From Microbacterium sp. AG238 (GTDB taxonomy: Bacteria > Actinomycetota > Actinomycetes > Actinomycetales > Microbacteriaceae), in the NCBI RefSeq assembly GCF_003610405.1, contig NZ_RAQC01000002.1:1-64000 (forward strand): DNA of 64,000 nucleotides, given 5' to 3'. The notes beneath the pieces were generated by a model. It was not told the origin of the DNA and made no database searches. It saw only the letters and a program-made list of their open reading frames with translations. How positions within the stretch are numbered: position 1 is the first letter of the stretch; every line of letters starts with the position of its first letter. The position numbers were made by a program, and so were the translations under genes. Shown in pieces: positions 45,022 to 53,819 of the stretch.

Positions 45022-47438
45022 GCGAGCCATCCCGATGTGTCTGTGAGCTGGTGAACGGCTTCTCGGATGTCCGTTGCCGCGGCATGTGCCGGACCACCGT
45101 CGAGGAAATGTGATGCGGTCGTCTGACCGAGCCGCTCGACGGGCGCTTCCGGGAGCAGGCGAGTCTCGACTGTCTCGACGTAGGACATCGGCCAATCTTC
45201 AACTCCCCAGATCTCATCGCTATCGCCGATGTAGAACGTGAGGCCTAGCGGTCGCAGCCGATCTAGCAGTTGGGAACGTTGCTCGTCGGGGAAAGTGTCG
45301 AGGAGAGCATCCAGATTGAGTTGACGCTGTCGAACGAACTCTTTGACCTGGGTTCGAGCGTCTGCGATAGATCGCGGGCGGCGCGATAGAGCGGGCGGCA
45401 CTGAGTCCAATCGACTGCGTAGAGCCAGTCGCCAGAGTCGTACGGCCGCGTACAGAGGCCCGCGTTCGCGTTCAACGACCGTTTCTCCGATGGTCATACC
45501 GGAGTCATCGGTCGCACGCAGGACCCACCGACCGTCTAGCGCTTCTTTCGCGTGGACATTGCAACCGGTTAGCCCGAGAAGTACGTCCAGCAGCGTAGCG
45601 ATCTCGTGTGCGTAGCTGCCGCTGCCGGGGAAGCGGTGATCCGTGCGTGCGATGCGCACGGACAGGAACGGAAGGTCTCGTGAGACGAGGTCAGAGACAT
45701 CGACGCCGAGCTCGCTTGCGAAGACCACCCATTCTGACTGGGTCGTGCGCAGAGCGGAGGGCAGAGGGGAGAGACCGGCAGCCACTGCAGTCCCCGCAAG
45801 GTAGTCAGCGAGCGAGTCGTGAAACGGTGCAACCACACCCATGCCTACTTCGGTAACTAGTCCAATGCGGAGGGCCGCAGCGCGTGCGCTGGCGCCGTCG
45901 GTCGCAGACGGGAGAGTTTCTGCTACCTCGTCTGTGCGGGCCACCCATTCGTATCGGTCGGAGTATCGACGTTGAGCAGTGAGAAGCTGAGCGAACACGA
46001 CACTCAGGACCGGCAAGTAGGTTCGGGCGTCTACGGATGGAGCCCGTTCGCTCAGGTGCGACAGGAACTTCTCGTAGACGGCGCTTCGAGATAGCTCGTC
46101 CGTACCTCCCGCGCCCGCTTGAAGGTAGATCTTAAGGAGCATTGGGTTTCGTACGCCATCTCCCAGGACACGTTCTGCGCGAGAGCGGATCTGTGCAAAT
46201 CCGGGCGCGGCCGGGTCAGCAACCGACTTGATGAGTCGCTCCTGATCCGACTGTGTGAGTGGCGTGACTGTGAAGGCTTCGTGTGCAGGGGCTGGCTCCA
46301 GCAGACGGCGCAGCGCCGCGGGGTCGCGCCCGACCAGCACGACCGACGCGAGGCCCGGCCGGTTGAGAAGCGGTTTCAAATCCTCTGCGAGACGCTCAAG
46401 TGTGGCATCGGGAATCTCGGAGACGCCGTCGATGACGACAACAGAGTCCGGATCAGCGAGTACTTTCCGGCCAGCGTAGGTGGGAATCGCCGTTCCCGTG
46501 CTGAAGCCGAGCGCATCGGCGACGAGAGCTCCGAGGTGTCCGGGTACGTAGGTCTCGGCACGGCAGACCACAACTGCACGCCCAGTGGCTGCGGCTGATG
46601 ACTGGAGCATCTGTATCGCGCTGGACTTGCCGGTGCCGGTCGGTCCCGACAACGATGCCGTCTTCGACAGGAGGAGTACGTTCGGGTCGACAGCGGGCTC
46701 GCCTTCGCGCGTGGCTAGCGTGAGAGGAACGAGGTTCGGCGGGGTGCTTGCCACCGTCGCCAGGTACGACTCTTTCAGTGCGCTCGCCCACTGGTACTCG
46801 GCTCGTTCGCCACTCTCGCCGCCCACCAGCGTCTGGAGCTCACTTGCGGTGAACAACCGCTCCGCGGGGTTGTTCTGCGCCGCTCGCTCCATGAGCACCC
46901 TGACTAGGGTGTCGACACGCTGTACGGCTGTTTCCTCCCTGTCGCGTAAGAGTGGGTCGAGCCGTGCAGCGATGCGTCGCTCGGCAGCTTCGAGCAGAGC
47001 GCCGACGGAGGACAGATCGACGCGAACGCGCGCGAACGTCAGGCGTTCCGCGAGATCCTCGGAGATGTCCAGTTCTTTCGCCAGTCGCGTGGTTCGATCG
47101 GTGTCGGTGCTCGCCAGGATGTTGCTGAGGGTTTGCGCGCCGGGGCCGAGCGCTCCGTTGGTGATGAAGGTGAATGTGGCGGTTGGCTCGTTGAGGCCGG
47201 CCCAGCGGCGCATGACATCGGCAATCGGCTTCGGCGTCCATGGAAGGCCCGAGCGGCTCTTCATCTGGTGGGCACTGATGAGATGGCCAACCGCATCAAG
47301 CACTTCGACGTCCACGACATCGTCCGTGCCCTCCACGCGAAGCTGATGCTCGGGATGCTGCTCGACGATTTCGATGGCGAGGTGGATCGCGTGGGCCTGC
47401 TGATACGCGATTCCGCGAATCGTATCTGTGCCTGCCAC
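45018..47438 (-). CDS. PD-(D/E)XK-like nuclease fused to STAND/NACHT-type NTPase
   Basis: Protein of 806 residues. Residues 8-62 read GIAYQQAHAI, then E36, the DDVVDVEV strand (D39/D40/D43) and QMK at 58-60, resembling the DUF4297/Cap4-type restriction-like nuclease domain used by Avs and CBASS defence effectors. Walker A GPTGTGKS lies at 265-272 and Walker B VVVIDG at 333-338, followed by a NACHT/AAA-like region with GRDPAALRRLLEP and a winged-helix-like segment; the last 350 residues look helical and may be a sensor region. GTG 47438 follows a strong gggagga site; the 147 in-frame codons upstream are rejected. Likely an antiphage protein that is activated on sensing infection and then cuts DNA (inference). 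Confidence 0.75.
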   Translation of the reverse strand: MAGTDTIRGIAYQQAHAIHLAIEIVEQHPEHQLRVEGTDDVVDVEVLDAVGHLISAHQMKSRSGLPWTPKPIADVMRRWAGLNEPTATFTFITNGALGPGAQTLSNILASTDTDRTTRLAKELDISEDLAERLTFARVRVDLSSVGALLEAAERRIAARLDPLLRDREETAVQRVDTLVRVLMERAAQNNPAERLFTASELQTLVGGESGERAEYQWASALKESYLATVASTPPNLVPLTLATREGEPAVDPNVLLLSKTASLSGPTGTGKSSAIQMLQSSAAATGRAVVVCRAETYVPGHLGALVADALGFSTGTAIPTYAGRKVLADPDSVVVIDGVSEIPDATLERLAEDLKPLLNRPGLASVVLVGRDPAALRRLLEPAPAHEAFTVTPLTQSDQERLIKSVADPAAPGFAQIRSRAERVLGDGVRNPMLLKIYLQAGAGGTDELSRSAVYEKFLSHLSERAPSVDARTYLPVLSVVFAQLLTAQRRYSDRYEWVARTDEVAETLPSATDGASARAAALRIGLVTEVGMGVVAPFHDSLADYLAGTAVAAGLSPLPSALRTTQSEWVVFASELGVDVSDLVSRDLPFLSVRIARTDHRFPGSGSYAHEIATLLDVLLGLTGCNVHAKEALDGRWVLRATDDSGMTIGETVVERERGPLYAAVRLWRLALRSRLDSVPPALSRRPRSIADARTQVKEFVRQRQLNLDALLDTFPDEQRSQLLDRLRPLGLTFYIGDSDEIWGVEDWPMSYVETVETRLLPEAPVERLGQTTASHFLDGGPAHAAATDIREAVHQLTDTSGWLA

Positions 47439-47799
47439 GGGTCCTCCCGGGTGTGACGATAGCGGACGCCTCCGACAGTGAACGGTTGGTGGGCAGCGTC
47501 GGTTCTTGGCGAGCCCAGCCGTGATCGGGCCGAGTCGGCCCATTGACGTCGCCTCGCTGCGGCGACCGCACGGACCATAAGGCATGTGAACTGGCGGAGC
47601 ACGTGCAGTCCGGAAGGATCTCGGTCTCGACCGCCGCACGGGTTCGTGCCAAATAGAGTCGGGTACCGTCGATGGCGGCCTCACCTGTGTGCATCTCGCG
47701 GGGCTGTTCCCCTCAGCGGGCGATGAAGTCGGCGGGTTGATCCGTATGCGCATCGCGCAGGGAGTGACCCTCAGTGCTCCTTGGTGTACCGTCACCGCT
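47439..47799. other. Divergent intergenic region
   Basis: 361 nt between the nuclease-NTPase gene (minus) and the next gene (plus). The ggaggac ribosome binding site of the former is at its left edge, with a tatcgt element (minus strand, 47457-47462) as a possible -10. taccgt at 47787-47792 is a possible -10 of the plus-strand gene, 7 nt from its GTG. No other structure seen. Confidence 0.5.
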
Positions 47800-48438
47800 G
47801 TGACCGCGGACGAGATCGTTGCCAACCTTGATCGAGTTCTCCCCGAACAAGAGCGCGTTCTGGCCCAGGCGGCACGCAATGCGGAGATTGGGATTAAAGG
47901 AAACTCTGCGGTCTACAGAGCTTTCACCGACCTGGACTTCTTCGCGCTTACCGTCGATTTTGACCTTCGGGTGCTGTTGCGAAATCTTCTTGCCCATCCT
48001 CAAAGTCGGCTCACCGCCGAGAAGTTCCTGGTTCTAGCCCTCGAAGAGGCCGACGAATCGGTGGACAACATGATCAATCGGTTGCTGGGTGCTATCCGGC
48101 GCGCGGGATCGGACGACCCCGCCCATGATGCGTTCGACTTCGAGATCGTTCGAGTGGCCAAGGTCGAGTTCGACGACGCGATGGCGCCGATGAGGGCGGA
48201 CACAGACTTCACCCAGACGCTGCGCCTTATCCGCAACACCGTCTCTGCCCACGTCGTTGGCGACGACGTCGGCATCCAGAATGGAGTCATATGGGTGCTC
48301 ACGCGAGAGAACGTTCCGCGGAATGCGGAGGGGGTCATGCGTAGCCAAGTGGTCTACTACGCGACGAGCACGCTCTCGGCTCTAAACGGGCTGTCGCGGG
48401 CACTACGGAGGGCTGTGAAGGCTGCCGGCGACGACTGA
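47800..48438 (+). CDS. Hypothetical protein of the element
   Basis: Protein of 212 residues, soluble, helical and acidic, with VTADEIVANLDRVLPEQERVL at the N-terminus and a conserved-looking core (DFDLRVLLRNLLAHPQSRLTAEKFLVLALEEADESVDNMI). No family recognised. I place the start at GTG 47800 because a taccgt -10 hexamer is 7 nt upstream, fitting the leaderless pattern of this genome; ATG 47746 would add 18 residues. Confidence 0.6.
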   Translation: MTADEIVANLDRVLPEQERVLAQAARNAEIGIKGNSAVYRAFTDLDFFALTVDFDLRVLLRNLLAHPQSRLTAEKFLVLALEEADESVDNMINRLLGAIRRAGSDDPAHDAFDFEIVRVAKVEFDDAMAPMRADTDFTQTLRLIRNTVSAHVVGDDVGIQNGVIWVLTRENVPRNAEGVMRSQVVYYATSTLSALNGLSRALRRAVKAAGDD

Positions 48439-48531
48439 CCGCCTCGGCGACGACGTCGGTCGCCCGATCGGACGCGCGCGGTCATCGGTTGATTGGCGGT
48501 CAGGTTGCAGCTGGGCAACTTGCAGCAGAGG

Positions 48532-49218
48532 TCACAGCCACAGATCCCAGATCTCGTGCCGACCGTCGCCGCTGACGGCATCCACCATCCCGCGCGCGTC
48601 GGGATCAGTTCGCGACGGGCGCCATGCCCCTCCGCCCGGTGCGGGCAATCTCCGTATGTCGGTGCGGGAACTCTGGAAGAGCGGCGCGTAGCCGGCTATT
48701 TCGGCGTCCGCTCTGAACACCATGACGATCGAGCCGTCGTGCAAGGCGATCAACCGGAGCGGGGTCAAGTCGCTGGGCAGCGGTACTTGGGTCCCGGGCG
48801 CGATGACACATATCAAGATGACGGTCATCATCCCCGCTGGGGCAGGATCGATCCACTCGACTTTCGAAAGCCTTGTGAGCTCCTTGGCCCCTGGAACGAT
48901 GTCGCTCGTGGGCAGGAGAATTCGGATCATCTCGGTGTAGCCGAGAGAGTCCGCAGCGGGACGGTTCCACTGACTCAGCACCCGAGACACTCCGAGCTCT
49001 TCCGCCTTTGCCTGGCTGTACTGCATACGCCAGTCGCCGCTTTGATGGAACGACCATTTGCTGTCGCCGCCGCCGTGTTCGCGCGTCGACAGGTACACGT
49101 CGTTCGTATGACGCGCGCAGGTGAGCGCCCACGTCGCGCCGTGCGCTTCCGGCGAACCTACTGAGAACCGCCACAGGTCGCCGGGTGGTTGCACATCGAA
49201 TTCCATCGCGTCGTCCAT
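48532..49218 (-). CDS. Hypothetical protein of the element
   Basis: Protein of 228 residues, soluble and Trp-rich. The N-terminal 100 residues (FDVQPPGDLWRFSVGSPEAHGATW, then SKWSFHQSGDWRMQYS) look like a beta-rich fold that may include a single-stranded nucleic acid or ligand binding surface, but no family is recognised. ATG 49218 has gggaggg just upstream; the longer frame to 49515 is not coding. It stands alone on the minus strand between two plus-strand genes. Confidence 0.6.
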   Translation of the reverse strand: MDDAMEFDVQPPGDLWRFSVGSPEAHGATWALTCARHTNDVYLSTREHGGGDSKWSFHQSGDWRMQYSQAKAEELGVSRVLSQWNRPAADSLGYTEMIRILLPTSDIVPGAKELTRLSKVEWIDPAPAGMMTVILICVIAPGTQVPLPSDLTPLRLIALHDGSIVMVFRADAEIAGYAPLFQSSRTDIRRLPAPGGGAWRPSRTDPDARGMVDAVSGDGRHEIWDLWL

Positions 49219-49538
49219 CGCATCCCTCCCACTGCTGGCTGTCGGACAGACCTCACACGAGCCACCATAGATCCCGGAGTGAGGAGGTCCCGCTAAACAC
49301 CGTGAGCGGCACCCCGCCGTTCGTACCCTGGTAGACCCCGCCGACGGATGCGCAGAGGCTTCCAATTCGGACGTTCGCGGACGCTCCATGGCGCCGCGAC
49401 GGCCACCGAGCGCGAGCCGACGCTTGATCGAATAGACCACGAACGAGCGAGATCGATGAAGAGTGAGACAAGAACTGAAAGCAATGCACGTAGGCACCAT
49501 GCCTGGTGGTGACACGGCTGCGCATGTATCCTGCTGTC
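49219..49538. other. Intergenic region upstream of the relaxase
   Basis: 320 nt without a convincing gene. It includes the perfect interrupted palindrome ctgtc-g-gacag near 49238 and, just before the relaxase start, cacca-tgcc-tggtg (49497-49510). An origin of transfer for the relaxase would be expected here, but no nick-site consensus could be assigned. Confidence 0.4.
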
Positions 49539-52294
49539 ATGCGAGGGGGATTGCGGAATTGGAAGCGCGGGGCTGAATCCCGCGGCATCCGCAATGCGAT
49601 CTCGTACGCGTTCGATGGCACATGTGATGCACACCGTGCTCCAGTGGGAGTGGCGTCTGCTGAGCAATACGGCGAAGTCGACGGAGCCGCAGTGACGCGG
49701 TTCGTGGCGGTCGCGGGGAGCTGGCTCGCGACAAGCTGGACGCCCCGGCGCTGCGGCGGTGGATCCAGGGGGAGGATCCCGAGACCGGTGAGCCGCGCGG
49801 GCTGATGCACCGGTCGGAGAACACCGACCTGCTTCTGGACGGGACAATCAACTTCCCGAAGTCTTACAGCGTCGCCGCTCTCCTTGACCCGGAGCTCGCG
49901 CGGGAGTTCGAGTTGCTACAGGACCGCATGCGCGACCGCACCATCCCGCTCTGGCAGCGCCAGCTGAACGCGCGGCGCGGCCGGGGCGGACAAATCCGCG
50001 AAGACATCGCTCGGCTCGAAGTCGTCGAGTTGCAGCATCGGCGGTCGCGGGCGCTTGACCCCCATATCCATCGACACCTATGGCTGAACATGAAGGTGCA
50101 AGGAGTCGACGGCAAATGGTCGAGCCTGGACTCGCGGGTAGCGCTCAGGCTCCACAACGTTGTTAACGCGGAGGGTGAGTTGGCGGCTCGCAGCGACCCA
50201 CGATGGGTAGCCGCACTCGCCGCCCACGGCTACACGCTCGATGCGAACGGCGAGATCGCGCAGCTTGCCCACGTCGTGCGCCCGCTCTCGCGACGGTCGA
50301 ACCAGATCGAAGCCAACCGTATACGGCTGATTGCGGAGTGGCGCGAGGAGCACCCCGGACGGCAACCTGGCGTCGACGATCTCCACCACATCGACGAGCT
50401 GGCGTGGGCGCAACGACGACCGGGCAAGCCTGCCCACCTCGACGAAGCCGAGTGGGAGGAGCGGGTCCGCAGTGAACTCGCCAATATCGATCCCATCCTG
50501 CTTTGGCAGCGGAACCCAGCTCGACGCGAACCCACCCCGATCGCCGACCTCGATCGCGAACTGCTCGCGCGGATGGCGCTCGTCGAGGCCGATGCCCGTT
50601 CGGTCTCGAGCAGCGGGCGGTTCTCGTCATGGGATCTGCGGGCCAGCGCCATCCGGGCCATCTCCCGAAGCGGAGTCGTTGCCGAGAGAGACGCACTCGA
50701 TGAGCTGATCGACGACGTCGCGTCGCGGGCGACTGAGCACACCATCGACCTGGTGCCGGACGATCCCGCCAAGCCTGCGCACATCAAGACGCTCATGGCC
50801 GAAGCGACCGTGCTGCTCAAGCTGCGCGTCGCCAATAGGTTCGCGGCGCTTGCCGCACCCGGGCAGCTGCCCGACGAACGACAGATGCGCACCGTCGCAC
50901 GGCGTTTGGTGGAGGAGCGCACCGAGCTCGTTGATGCGCAACTCACCGCAGCCTCCGCCATCGCCGGGACCGAAGGCCTCGTATCGATGACCGGGCCTGC
51001 CGGCTCGGGCAAGACGACGCTGTTGCGCGTCGCACTCCACGCCCTCCGACTGCAGCGGCGACGCATGATCGTGGTCGCGCCAACCAAGAAGGCGGCGGCC
51101 GTCGCCGAGCGCGAAATCGGGGCCACGGCATCCAGCCTGCACGCATTGCTCGCCGACCACGGTTGGCGTTGGGGAATCGACGAAGCGGGCGCGACTGTGT
51201 GGACCCGCCTGCAGATCGGTCAGACGGATGCGGCGACCGGCCGCATCTACCGGGGCCCGCGCGACTTCCAGCTCAGTCGAGGCGATCGCATCGTGGTGGA
51301 CGAGGCTGGGATGGTGGACCTCCACACTGCGGACGCGCTCGCGATCGTCGCGGGGGAGGCCGGCGCCGGCATCGCCATGATCGGCGACCCGCGCCAGGCT
51401 GCGCCCGTTGGCCACGCGGGCGCGATGGCCGCGATGACCCAGGTGGCTGACAACGTCGTGGAGCTGAGTGAAGTTCACCGGTTCACCGACCGCGCCTATG
51501 GGGATCTCACGCTGAGGTTGCGGGAGGTCGCGACGGCGGAGGACGCGGTCGGAGTCGCCGCGGCTCTCGATGACGGAGGGCACGTCGCGCGGGTGGCAAG
51601 CGCGGATGCGGCGCGCGACCTCATGGTTGACGCGTGGTTCGACTGGGCGGAACGCGGCAAGCGCGTCGCGCTCGTCACTGCCACCAACGACGATGCCACC
51701 GCGGTCAGCGAAGCAATCCAGCAGCGTCGCGTCGCGACCGGAGCACTTCGCCAGGATGTCATGGCCCACGGTCGTGACGGTCAGCAATTGCTCGTCGGCT
51801 ATGTCGTGCAAACTCGGCGGAATGACCGGGGCACCGGAGTGCAGAATCGCGCGACCTGGGTCATCACAGCGATCCGGCCGGAGCGCATCGAACTCCGGAA
51901 TCTCACTGACACCACCGAGCGCCGATACGTCTCGGCCGAATACGCCTTCGACCACGTGCACCTCGCCTACGCGTCGACGGTGCACGGCATTCAAGGCGAC
52001 ACCGCGGATGCGTCTGTCGTGGGCCCGGGCGTCGATGCGGCGGGACTCTACGTCGGGCTGACCCGCGGGCGAGCCTGGAATCAGGCCGTAGTTGTCGCGG
52101 GCTCTCAGGATGCGGCGCTGGGCGAACTCGCCGAAGCAATGCGCCGCGGCAGCCCAGAGCTGACGCTCGAGGACTCGCGACGTGCAGCGCGGCTGGATCT
52201 GTCCCGAGCGGCCCGGGAAGCGACTCGGTCGCCTGCCGGGGAGACGCCCTCGTGGTTGCGAGAGGCGCCGCCCGGCACGGGTTTGAGTTGGTAG
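49539..52294 (+). pseudogene. MobF/TrwC-type relaxase-helicase, apparently frameshifted
   Basis: The main frame (49805-52294, 829 residues from ATG 49805) lacks a proper N-terminus. It holds the metal-binding histidine triad HIHRH (H87, H89, H91) and a RecD-like helicase with Walker A GPAGSGKTT (from 397) and VVDEAGM. In-frame coding continues upstream to about 49712 (LARDKLDAPALRRWIQGED, then PETGEPRG), while the expected N-terminus (MRGGL from ATG 49539 through AEQYGEVDGAA to AVAG) is in another frame. A frameshift near 49712-49725 therefore splits the gene. The usual double-tyrosine motif is reduced to EQY. Probably a non-functional transfer gene. Confidence 0.72.
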
Positions 52295-52343
52295 GCGTCA
52301 CTGGCACCTTGGCTTCGCCGGAGTTTCGTATTACATTAAAGAC

Positions 52344-52607
52344 ATGGGTGCGGACGAGACGATCAACGGCACGCCGGTCACCGAAGCGCAGATCGCTGAG
52401 TGGGCCGCCGAGGCCGAGGTCGGCTATGACGTCGACGCGTTGAAGAAGCGCGGTCGAGGACGGCCTGGGCGGGGTGCGGAGCCGTCGCAGGTCGTTGCGC
52501 TGCGGCTCACGGCCGAAGAACTCGCCGCCCTCGACGCAGCTGCTGACCGTGAGCACAAGTCTCGTTCGGAACTGATCCGCGAGGCCCTCGCGATGTACGC
52601 GGCGTGA
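52344..52607 (+). CDS. Ribbon-helix-helix antitoxin-like protein
   Basis: Protein of 87 residues. The C-terminal half, VVALRLTAEELAALDAAADREHKSRSELIREALAMY, is a ribbon-helix-helix DNA-binding fold of the CopG type; the N-terminal half is acidic. It overlaps the following small gene by 4 nt (GTGA), the layout of type II toxin-antitoxin operons, where this protein would neutralise the toxin and repress the operon. tacatt at 52332-52337 is 6 nt before the ATG, so the message is probably leaderless. Confidence 0.75.
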   Translation: MGADETINGTPVTEAQIAEWAAEAEVGYDVDALKKRGRGRPGRGAEPSQVVALRLTAEELAALDAAADREHKSRSELIREALAMYAA

Positions 52608-52843
52608 GGGTTCACGACAGCGCCCTCAAGCACGGAGTTTCGGCGGAAGACGCCGTTCAGGCTGCGTCCTGGCCGATCTGGGTTGAGGAACTCGACGACG
52701 ACTCACCGGCCCGGCAACTCAGGCTGGGCTTTGACGCGCAGGGTCGCTTGCTGGAGACCGTCGTGCTCGTGTTCGACAGCGGCAACGAACTCGTCATTCA
52801 TGCCATGAAAGCGAGACCGCAGATGCTTGACCTCCTGCCCTGA
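52604..52843 (+). CDS. BrnT-like putative toxin
   Basis: Protein of 79 residues starting VRVHDSALKHGVSAEDAVQA, which resembles the KHGVS-EEA pattern of BrnT-type (RelE-fold) toxins; the later GRLLETVVLVFD and VIHAMKARPQ segments fit that fold. If so it is a ribonuclease held in check by the upstream antitoxin-like protein. Call rests on short motifs and gene arrangement. Confidence 0.65.
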   Translation: MRVHDSALKHGVSAEDAVQAASWPIWVEELDDDSPARQLRLGFDAQGRLLETVVLVFDSGNELVIHAMKARPQMLDLLP

Positions 52844-52844
52844 C

Positions 52845-53057
52845 TCAGCGACCCGTGAGCACGTCGTCGGTTCGGGTGCACGCCCGGCTCTCCATCCAGT
52901 CGAGGATGCCGGAGCGCTTGTACAGGATCGTCTTCGCAGAAATGCGGTAGAAGGTCGGGCCGCCACCGCGGTATCGCAGCTGCGCAAGAGCCGCGCGCGT
53001 CATGTGCATCGTCTGAGCGGCGTCATCGAGATCGAGCCATTCATCCTCCGTGTCCAT
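52845..53057 (-). CDS. Excisionase-like HTH protein
   Basis: Protein of 70 residues, MerR/HTH_17-like: EWLDLDDAAQTMHMTRAALAQLRYRGGGPTFYRISAKTILYKRSGILDWM, the usual pattern of recombination directionality factors and helix-turn-helix excisionases. ATG 53057 is preferred over the longer frame to 53099, which would overlap the control repeats. It is divergent from the regulator-integrase pair, the normal arrangement in actinobacterial integrative elements. Confidence 0.72.
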   Translation of the reverse strand: MDTEDEWLDLDDAAQTMHMTRAALAQLRYRGGGPTFYRISAKTILYKRSGILDWMESRACTRTDDVLTGR

Positions 53058-53071
53058 CCTCTGACCCTCTC

Positions 53072-53137
53072 TGCGTAACCATGTCATCAATACGCACAAG
53101 CTAGAACCAGTTGCGTAGCTATGTCAATAGCGCGCAC
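53072..53137. promoter_or_regulatory. Divergent control region with two 26-bp repeats
   Basis: Two 26-nt units (53072-53097 and 53112-53137) start 40 bp apart and match at 19 positions. Each has the inverted frame tgcgta...(t/g)(a/c)gcgca with atgtca in the middle. They lie between the excisionase-like gene and the regulator-integrase operon and are probable operators, likely for the regulator encoded at 53157. Confidence 0.6.
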
Positions 53138-53156
53138 CGTGTGGCATCATGTCGAT

Positions 53157-53819
53157 GTGAGCAAGCTGATCAGACTCTCGGGCCGCAGCATCCTGGTGCC
53201 ACCAGGACTCTCATTGAAGCCGGTCATCGAAGCCGACATGCTCGTCGGAAGAGATGACATCGTCGGGCTCGAAGAAGACGAGCGGGCCCGCGTCCGCCTG
53301 CGACTCGAATACTCCTCGGATGCGGGCAGGTACGAGATCGCCGAGTTCGCACTCGATCGGGGACAGTTGCCGCTCGAGATCGGTGGGGCGCTGCTCCGCA
53401 CAGTTCGCGTCCACACCATCGCGCGACGCGCCATCGCCTACTCGCTGCCGCTGTGGACCATCGGCATCATTATGCTCCGCGACAGACAGCGCCTCGGGAT
53501 GCTCGAGGACTTGGCATCGTTCGAGCCCGCGCACCCGGAGACCCTTCACCTCACGGCGCTGGTCTATCGCATCGCCGAGATCTCGAACGAGAATCCGGCG
53601 CTCGCCGTGGCCGAAACGTTGGGGCTGAAGCAGCGGACGGCGACGAACTGGATCGCTCGGGCGCGGTCTGCGGGCTACATGACGACAGTCGTCGATCAGC
53701 CCGGGGCGCGACGCATCGCGATGGGTCTGATGGACAAGATGGGGATCGAGCCCGACCTATCCGACAAGGAGCACCAGGCATTTCTCGACTCGCTGATCGG
53801 TCGCCATGGGAACGATTGA
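53157..53819 (+). CDS. Putative regulator with C-terminal HTH, upstream of integrase
   Basis: Protein of 220 residues. The last third contains ALAVAETLGLKQRTATNWIARARSAGYM, a helix-turn-helix typical of replication/partition or recombination regulators; the N-terminal 120 residues are beta-rich and unrecognised. I use GTG 53157 because the earlier in-frame ATG 53121 falls inside the second 26-bp control repeat. It overlaps the integrase gene by 14 nt and is probably co-transcribed with it. May control excision or the element's maintenance. Confidence 0.6.
   Translation: MSKLIRLSGRSILVPPGLSLKPVIEADMLVGRDDIVGLEEDERARVRLRLEYSSDAGRYEIAEFALDRGQLPLEIGGALLRTVRVHTIARRAIAYSLPLWTIGIIMLRDRQRLGMLEDLASFEPAHPETLHLTALVYRIAEISNENPALAVAETLGLKQRTATNWIARARSAGYMTTVVDQPGARRIAMGLMDKMGIEPDLSDKEHQAFLDSLIGRHGND

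Noticed and set aside
47439..47879. 147-residue N-terminal extension of the nuclease-NTPase
   Set aside because: A strong ribosome binding site precedes GTG 47438, and the extension overlaps the divergent gene and lacks coding character.
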